From: an uncultured Clostridia bacterium
GTDB taxonomy: Bacteria; Bacillota; Clostridia; Oscillospirales; CAG-272
Direction of reading: 5' to 3'
Assembly: GCA_937898155.1 (NCBI GenBank)
Contig: CALEJO010000064.1
Location: 1-8,389, forward strand
Length of the DNA stretch: 8,389 nucleotides
Shown here: positions 5,382 through 8,389 of the stretch, one piece after another
Position numbering within the stretch: the first letter of the stretch is position 1
Layout of the letters: each line of letters opens with the position of its first letter
Program-made: the position numbers and the translations under genes
The notes under the pieces: model-generated
What the model was told of the DNA's origin: nothing
The model's input: the letters and a program-made list of their open reading frames with translations, nothing else
Database searches by the model: none

Positions 5382-6668
5382 TTATGCTTTATTTTGGCGT
5401 TTTTTCCGATAATAATTCCGAATGCGCGTTTCGATCTCGAAAACGGTATCTATCACGAAGATCGCGAGCGCGATCGCGCCCGTGATGAGAAGCGTTTCCT
5501 GCACGCCGGAACTGACGCCCGGACCGTAGATCACGTCATAGACCGCGCGGTAAATGCCGATGCCGGGGACGAGCGGAAGCAGTCCCCCGATCAAAAAGAG
5601 CGTGACCGGCGCTTTGATCCAGCGCGCGAACCGATGCGCGAGAAAATCGGCGACGAGGACGGCAAAAAACGATGCCCACGGGGAGGAAAACCCCTGCCCG
5701 TCGCAAAGGAGGAATGCCGCCCAGCTCACCGCCGCGACCGTGCACGTCGCGGGAACGTATTTTTTCGGGATATCAAAGATCAGCGCAAAGCCGAACATGG
5801 CGATCGCGCACGAAAGCACCCCTTTGACGAACGACCACGCGTCCGGCGCGGAAAAGTCAAACGAAAAATTCAGCGTATAGGAGATCGAAAGCACGTCGGA
5901 GAGCGCAATGCCCGCGCCGACGCCGAGCGCCACCGAGGCAGCGATCATGATCGCTTCCAGCGCGCGGGAGCCGGCGGAGATATAGTCCCCCTGCAAAACG
6001 TCGCGGATCGCGCTCGTCATGGCAAGCCCCGGAACGAGTGGCATCATCGCGCCGACGATCATATATTGGCTCTGAATGTGAAGCCCGAACCACAAATCCG
6101 AAACAAACGCCGCCGCAGTCGAGCAAATCGTGATCCCCGCCGCGCAAAGCATCGTTGTGATGAACGAACGGTTGATCTTCGGCCCCAAAAACATCTTGAC
6201 GAACACCAGCATCATCCCGCAGAGAAGTCCGCCCGCCGCGTCGAGAAAGCTGCCACCGAACAAAATGGAGAAAAACGCAGACGACAGCACCAGCCCCACC
6301 GAAACGAGGAAATCGGAATATTGCCGCTCCGTGCGGATTTCTTCGAGCCGCGCGAGCGCCGTGTCGATGTCCGTATTGCCCGCGCAGAACGAGCGCGAAA
6401 CGCTGTTGACCGCCCAGACACGGCCGAGATTCTGCGCGTCACCCGTGATCCGCTTCGTGATCGAGAGCGGCTCATGCTCGCCGTCGGAGAGCGTGACGAC
6501 AAGCCCCGTCGTCAGCACGAGCGCCTCCGCGTATGCCGAGCGAGCCATGCCGAGGATGCGGCTGAGCGTATCCTCCACGCGGTGCGTTTCCGCGCCGGAG
6601 CGCATCATGATGTCCCCCGCCAGCGCTGCCATATTCACGAGCTTGCGATTATACTCCTGTGTGTCCAC
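5382..6668 (-). CDS. ThrE-family threonine/serine exporter, fused two-domain form
   Basis: A 428-residue inner-membrane protein joining the two halves of the ThrE exporter family (ThrE/DUF1212 followed by ThrE_2/DUF3815). The family's best characterised member exports threonine and serine. The N-terminal cytoplasmic part has the hallmark AGDIMMRSGAETHRVEDT (17-34). The first membrane half runs from about 118 to 262 and includes MPLVPGLAMTSAIRDVLQGD (209-228) with the following RALEAIMIAAS. The second half (about 280-412) has the partner motif GGLLPLVPGIGIYRAVYD (361-378). About ten helices are expected, and the tail is basic (RNYYRKKRQNK). Many bacteria encode the halves as separate genes, so the fusion is worth noting. 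The start is GTG at 6668, supported by GGAGGTG (6680-6674), 5 nt upstream. It is the first gene of the operon; mgtE begins about 26 nt after its stop. The substrate is inferred from the family only. Confidence 0.9.
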   Translation of the reverse strand: MDTQEYNRKLVNMAALAGDIMMRSGAETHRVEDTLSRILGMARSAYAEALVLTTGLVVTLSDGEHEPLSITKRITGDAQNLGRVWAVNSVSRSFCAGNTDIDTALARLEEIRTERQYSDFLVSVGLVLSSAFFSILFGGSFLDAAGGLLCGMMLVFVKMFLGPKINRSFITTMLCAAGITICSTAAAFVSDLWFGLHIQSQYMIVGAMMPLVPGLAMTSAIRDVLQGDYISAGSRALEAIMIAASVALGVGAGIALSDVLSISYTLNFSFDFSAPDAWSFVKGVLSCAIAMFGFALIFDIPKKYVPATCTVAAVSWAAFLLCDGQGFSSPWASFFAVLVADFLAHRFARWIKAPVTLFLIGGLLPLVPGIGIYRAVYDVIYGPGVSSGVQETLLITGAIALAIFVIDTVFEIETRIRNYYRKKRQNKA

Positions 6669-6700
6669 GCGCGCACCTCCGATCGGTTTTTTACCCCTTT

Positions 6701-6729
6701 TTTATACCACATTCCGGCGATTTTGTCAA
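6701..6729 (-). promoter_or_regulatory. Promoter of the thrE-mgtE-PhnP-like operon
   Basis: On the minus strand, consensus TTGACA (6729-6724), a 17-bp spacer and TATAAA (6706-6701) with a preceding TGG (extended -10) form a strong sigma-A-type promoter. Transcription would start near 6694, giving a leader of about 26 nt before the GTG start. A small palindrome, CGCCG-T-CGGCG (6739-6749), lies just upstream of the -35 box and could be an activator or repressor site, though this is weak. Confidence 0.85.
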
Positions 6730-6787
6730 GTCGGGAAACGCCGTCGGCGGAAAAAGAATATTTTTTTTGGAAATTTGAAAAAAGCAC

Positions 6788-6816
6788 TGGAAACTTGCAG
6801 AATTTTGTGATATACT
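6788..6816 (+). promoter_or_regulatory. Promoter of the DUF1846 gene
   Basis: TATACT (6811-6816) is preceded by TGA, an extended -10. A weaker -35 match, TGGAAA (6788-6793), stands 17 bp upstream. The A/T tracts at about 6751-6783 resemble an UP element. The start point near 6823 gives a leader of about 26 nt. It diverges from the exporter operon promoter, with about 58 bp between the two -35 boxes. Confidence 0.65.
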
Positions 6817-6848
6817 GGGGAGCGAAATTTTGTTTACGGGAGCGTTCC

Positions 6849-8336
6849 ATGCAAACGATTTGCTTTGACAGCGAAAAATACACCGCCATGCAGTCCGAAA
6901 AGATTCGGGAGCGCATCGCGCTGTTCGGCGGCAAGCTCTATCTCGAATTCGGCGGCAAGCTCTTCGATGACTATCACGCTTCGCGCGTGTTGCCGGGCTT
7001 CCAGCCGGACAGCAAGATCCGAATGCTTTACGAGCTTCGTGACCGCACGGAGATTCTCGTCGTCATCTCCGCCGACGACATCGAAAAAAACAAGCTGCGC
7101 GGCGACCTCGGCATCACCTATGACCTCGACGCGCTCCGGCTGATCGACGCGTTCCGCGGCATCGGCTTTTACGTCGGCAGCGTCGTCATCACACATTTCA
7201 GCGGACAACCCGCCGCCGAGCAGTTCCAGAAGCGCCTCGAAGCGCTCGACATCAAGGTTTATCGCCACTACCCGATCGAGGATTACCCGTCGAACGTGCC
7301 GCTCATCATCAGCGACGAGGGCTTCGGCAAAAACGATTACGTCGAAACGACACGCGAGCTCGTCGTCGTGACGGCGCCCGGCCCCGGCAGCGGCAAAATG
7401 GCGACGTGCCTCTCTCAGCTTTATCACGAAAATAAGCGCGGCATCCGCGCCGGCTATGCCAAGTTCGAAACGTTCCCGATCTGGAATCTCCCGCTCGGTC
7501 ATCCCGTCAACCTCGCTTACGAGGCGGCGACTGCCGATATGGGCGACGTCAACATGATCGACCCCTATCACCTCGAAGCATATGGCATCTCCGCCGTCAA
7601 TTATAACCGCGACATCGAGATTTTCCCCGTGCTGAAAAGCATGTTCGAGAAAATCTACGGCGAATCCCCCTATAAAAGCTCGACCGACATGGGCGTGAAT
7701 ATGATCGGCTATTGCATTTCCGACGAGGAAGGCGCCAAGCGCGCCTCCTGCGAAGAGATTTTGCGCCGCTATTACGCCGCACTCTGCTCGCTCCGTCAGG
7801 GGCTCGGCACCAAAACCGAGGTGCAGAAGATCGAGCTGATCATGAATAAGCTCGGCATTGCGAAGGAGCATCGCGCGCCCGTCGGACCGGCTCTCGCCAA
7901 GGCGGAGCAAACCGGCACGCCCGCCGTCGCGCTCGAGCTTCCGAGCGGCAAGATCGTCACCGGCAAGACCTCCTCCCTGCTCGGCGCTTCCTCCGCGCTT
8001 CTGCTGAACGCGCTCAAAGAGCTCGCCGGCATCGACGATTCCGTCTGCCTGCTCTCGCCGTCGGTCATCGAGCCGATCCAGAAGCTCAAAGTCAACCACA
8101 TGGGCAATCACAATCCGCGCCTGCATACCGACGAGGTGCTGATCGCGCTCGCCGTCGAAGCATCGAAAGACAAAACGGCGGCGCTGGCGCTCGAACAGCT
8201 TCCGAAGCTCCGCGGCACGGAAGCGCACTCCACCGTGATCCTTTCCCGCGTGGACGAAAACGTCTTCAAAAAGCTCGGCGTCAACCTCACTTGCGAGCCG
8301 CAGTATCAAACGAAAAAACTCTATCACGGAAATTAG
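6849..8336 (+). CDS. DUF1846 / UPF0371 family protein
   Basis: A complete 495-residue soluble protein of the DUF1846 (UPF0371) family, the usual length for it. Conserved-looking stretches are the N-terminal FDSEKYTAMQSEKIRERI (6-23), the glycine-rich GPGSGK (178-183) in VTAPGPGSGKMATCLSQLYHE, which resembles a nucleotide-binding P-loop, FPIWNLPLGHPVNLAYEAAT, and the C-terminal NHMGNHNPRLHTDEVLIALA. The family is widespread in Clostridia; its biochemical role is not established to my knowledge, and an ATP-using function is only suggested by the loop. The ATG at 6849 is chosen because GGGAG (6838-6842) lies 6 nt upstream and a promoter precedes it. The same frame stays open far upstream to 5340, but that part is antisense to the exporter and is not coding. 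It uses the GC-rich codons of the neighbouring operon. No terminator is seen in the 53 bases after the stop. Confidence 0.93.
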   Translation: MQTICFDSEKYTAMQSEKIRERIALFGGKLYLEFGGKLFDDYHASRVLPGFQPDSKIRMLYELRDRTEILVVISADDIEKNKLRGDLGITYDLDALRLIDAFRGIGFYVGSVVITHFSGQPAAEQFQKRLEALDIKVYRHYPIEDYPSNVPLIISDEGFGKNDYVETTRELVVVTAPGPGSGKMATCLSQLYHENKRGIRAGYAKFETFPIWNLPLGHPVNLAYEAATADMGDVNMIDPYHLEAYGISAVNYNRDIEIFPVLKSMFEKIYGESPYKSSTDMGVNMIGYCISDEEGAKRASCEEILRRYYAALCSLRQGLGTKTEVQKIELIMNKLGIAKEHRAPVGPALAKAEQTGTPAVALELPSGKIVTGKTSSLLGASSALLLNALKELAGIDDSVCLLSPSVIEPIQKLKVNHMGNHNPRLHTDEVLIALAVEASKDKTAALALEQLPKLRGTEAHSTVILSRVDENVFKKLGVNLTCEPQYQTKKLYHGN

Positions 8337-8340
8337 TGAA

Positions 8341-8363
8341 TTGTCAAGAGAAGTGCAACACTT
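8341..8363. repeat. Palindrome at the right edge, possible insertion-sequence end
   Basis: Four bases after the DUF1846 stop the sequence becomes AT-rich and contains AAGTG-CAA-CACTT (8351-8363), preceded by TTGTCAAGAG. It has no T tract and is too short for an intrinsic terminator. From memory the GTGTTGCACTT pattern resembles the ends of some IS30-type elements, but this is unverified and no transposase lies in the window. Confidence 0.22.
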
Positions 8364-8389
8364 TGTTTAATTCAACATCCCATAAATCC

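Noticed and set aside
6751..6783. Riboswitch or structured leader in the divergent gap
   Set aside because: The leaders predicted from both promoters are only about 26 nt. The A/T tracts lie upstream of the start points and fit an UP element better.
5340..6848. Upstream half of a 998-codon plus-strand open frame that runs into the DUF1846 gene
   Set aside because: This part is exactly antisense to the exporter gene and is rich in Arg, Asp, His and Glu without any domain. It stays open because of GC-biased codons opposite. The DUF1846 gene has its own promoter, ribosome binding site and ATG at 6849.
6834..8327. 497-codon minus-strand open frame opposite DUF1846
   Set aside because: It is a shadow of DUF1846 codon bias, with no promoter or recognisable protein family.

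Overview
The window looks like chromosomal DNA of a Clostridia-type Bacillota (Firmicutes), possibly an uncultured gut lineage. The evidence is strong purine-rich Shine-Dalgarno sites, textbook TTGACA/TATAAT-type promoters with 17-bp spacers, hairpin-plus-T terminators, and a gene set common in Clostridia (MgtE, ThrE-type exporter, DUF1846). The assignment rests on style and gene content only. No rRNA, tRNA, CRISPR array or complete mobile element is visible.

Left part (1-3100), lower G+C. A perfect 17-bp terminator hairpin (24-68) ends an operon lying off the left edge. A GH16 glycoside hydrolase (340-1164, minus) and a five-bladed beta-propeller glycosidase of the GH43/GH32 type (1333-2175, plus) are transcribed away from each other from two good promoters about 33 bp apart, which suggests a small shared-control carbohydrate locus. 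A six-helix membrane protein of unknown function (2285-2941, plus) follows with its own promoter. A perfect TTGACA-AAC-TGTCAA palindrome sits on that promoter's -35 box. Two bidirectional terminators (3008-3048 and 3098-3134) separate this part from the rest.

Right part (3142-8336), clearly richer in G+C. A minus-strand operon runs from 6668 to 3142: a fused ThrE-family amino-acid exporter, an mgtE magnesium transporter/channel gene, and a PhnP-like metallo-beta-lactamase-fold hydrolase, with gaps of only about 20-26 nt. The mgtE copy is broken by a frameshift in its second CBS domain, best explained by a 16-nt deletion. Diverging from this operon is a complete DUF1846 (UPF0371) gene (6849-8336). 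Both directions have convincing promoters in the shared gap. The last 50 bases hold no gene but include a small palindrome that may be the edge of an insertion sequence.

I found no clear novel multi-gene system. The points most worth following are the mgtE lesion, the divergent glycosidase pair, the unknown membrane protein with its operator-like palindrome, the composition step near 3100, and a possible gene remnant just downstream of the GH16 gene.
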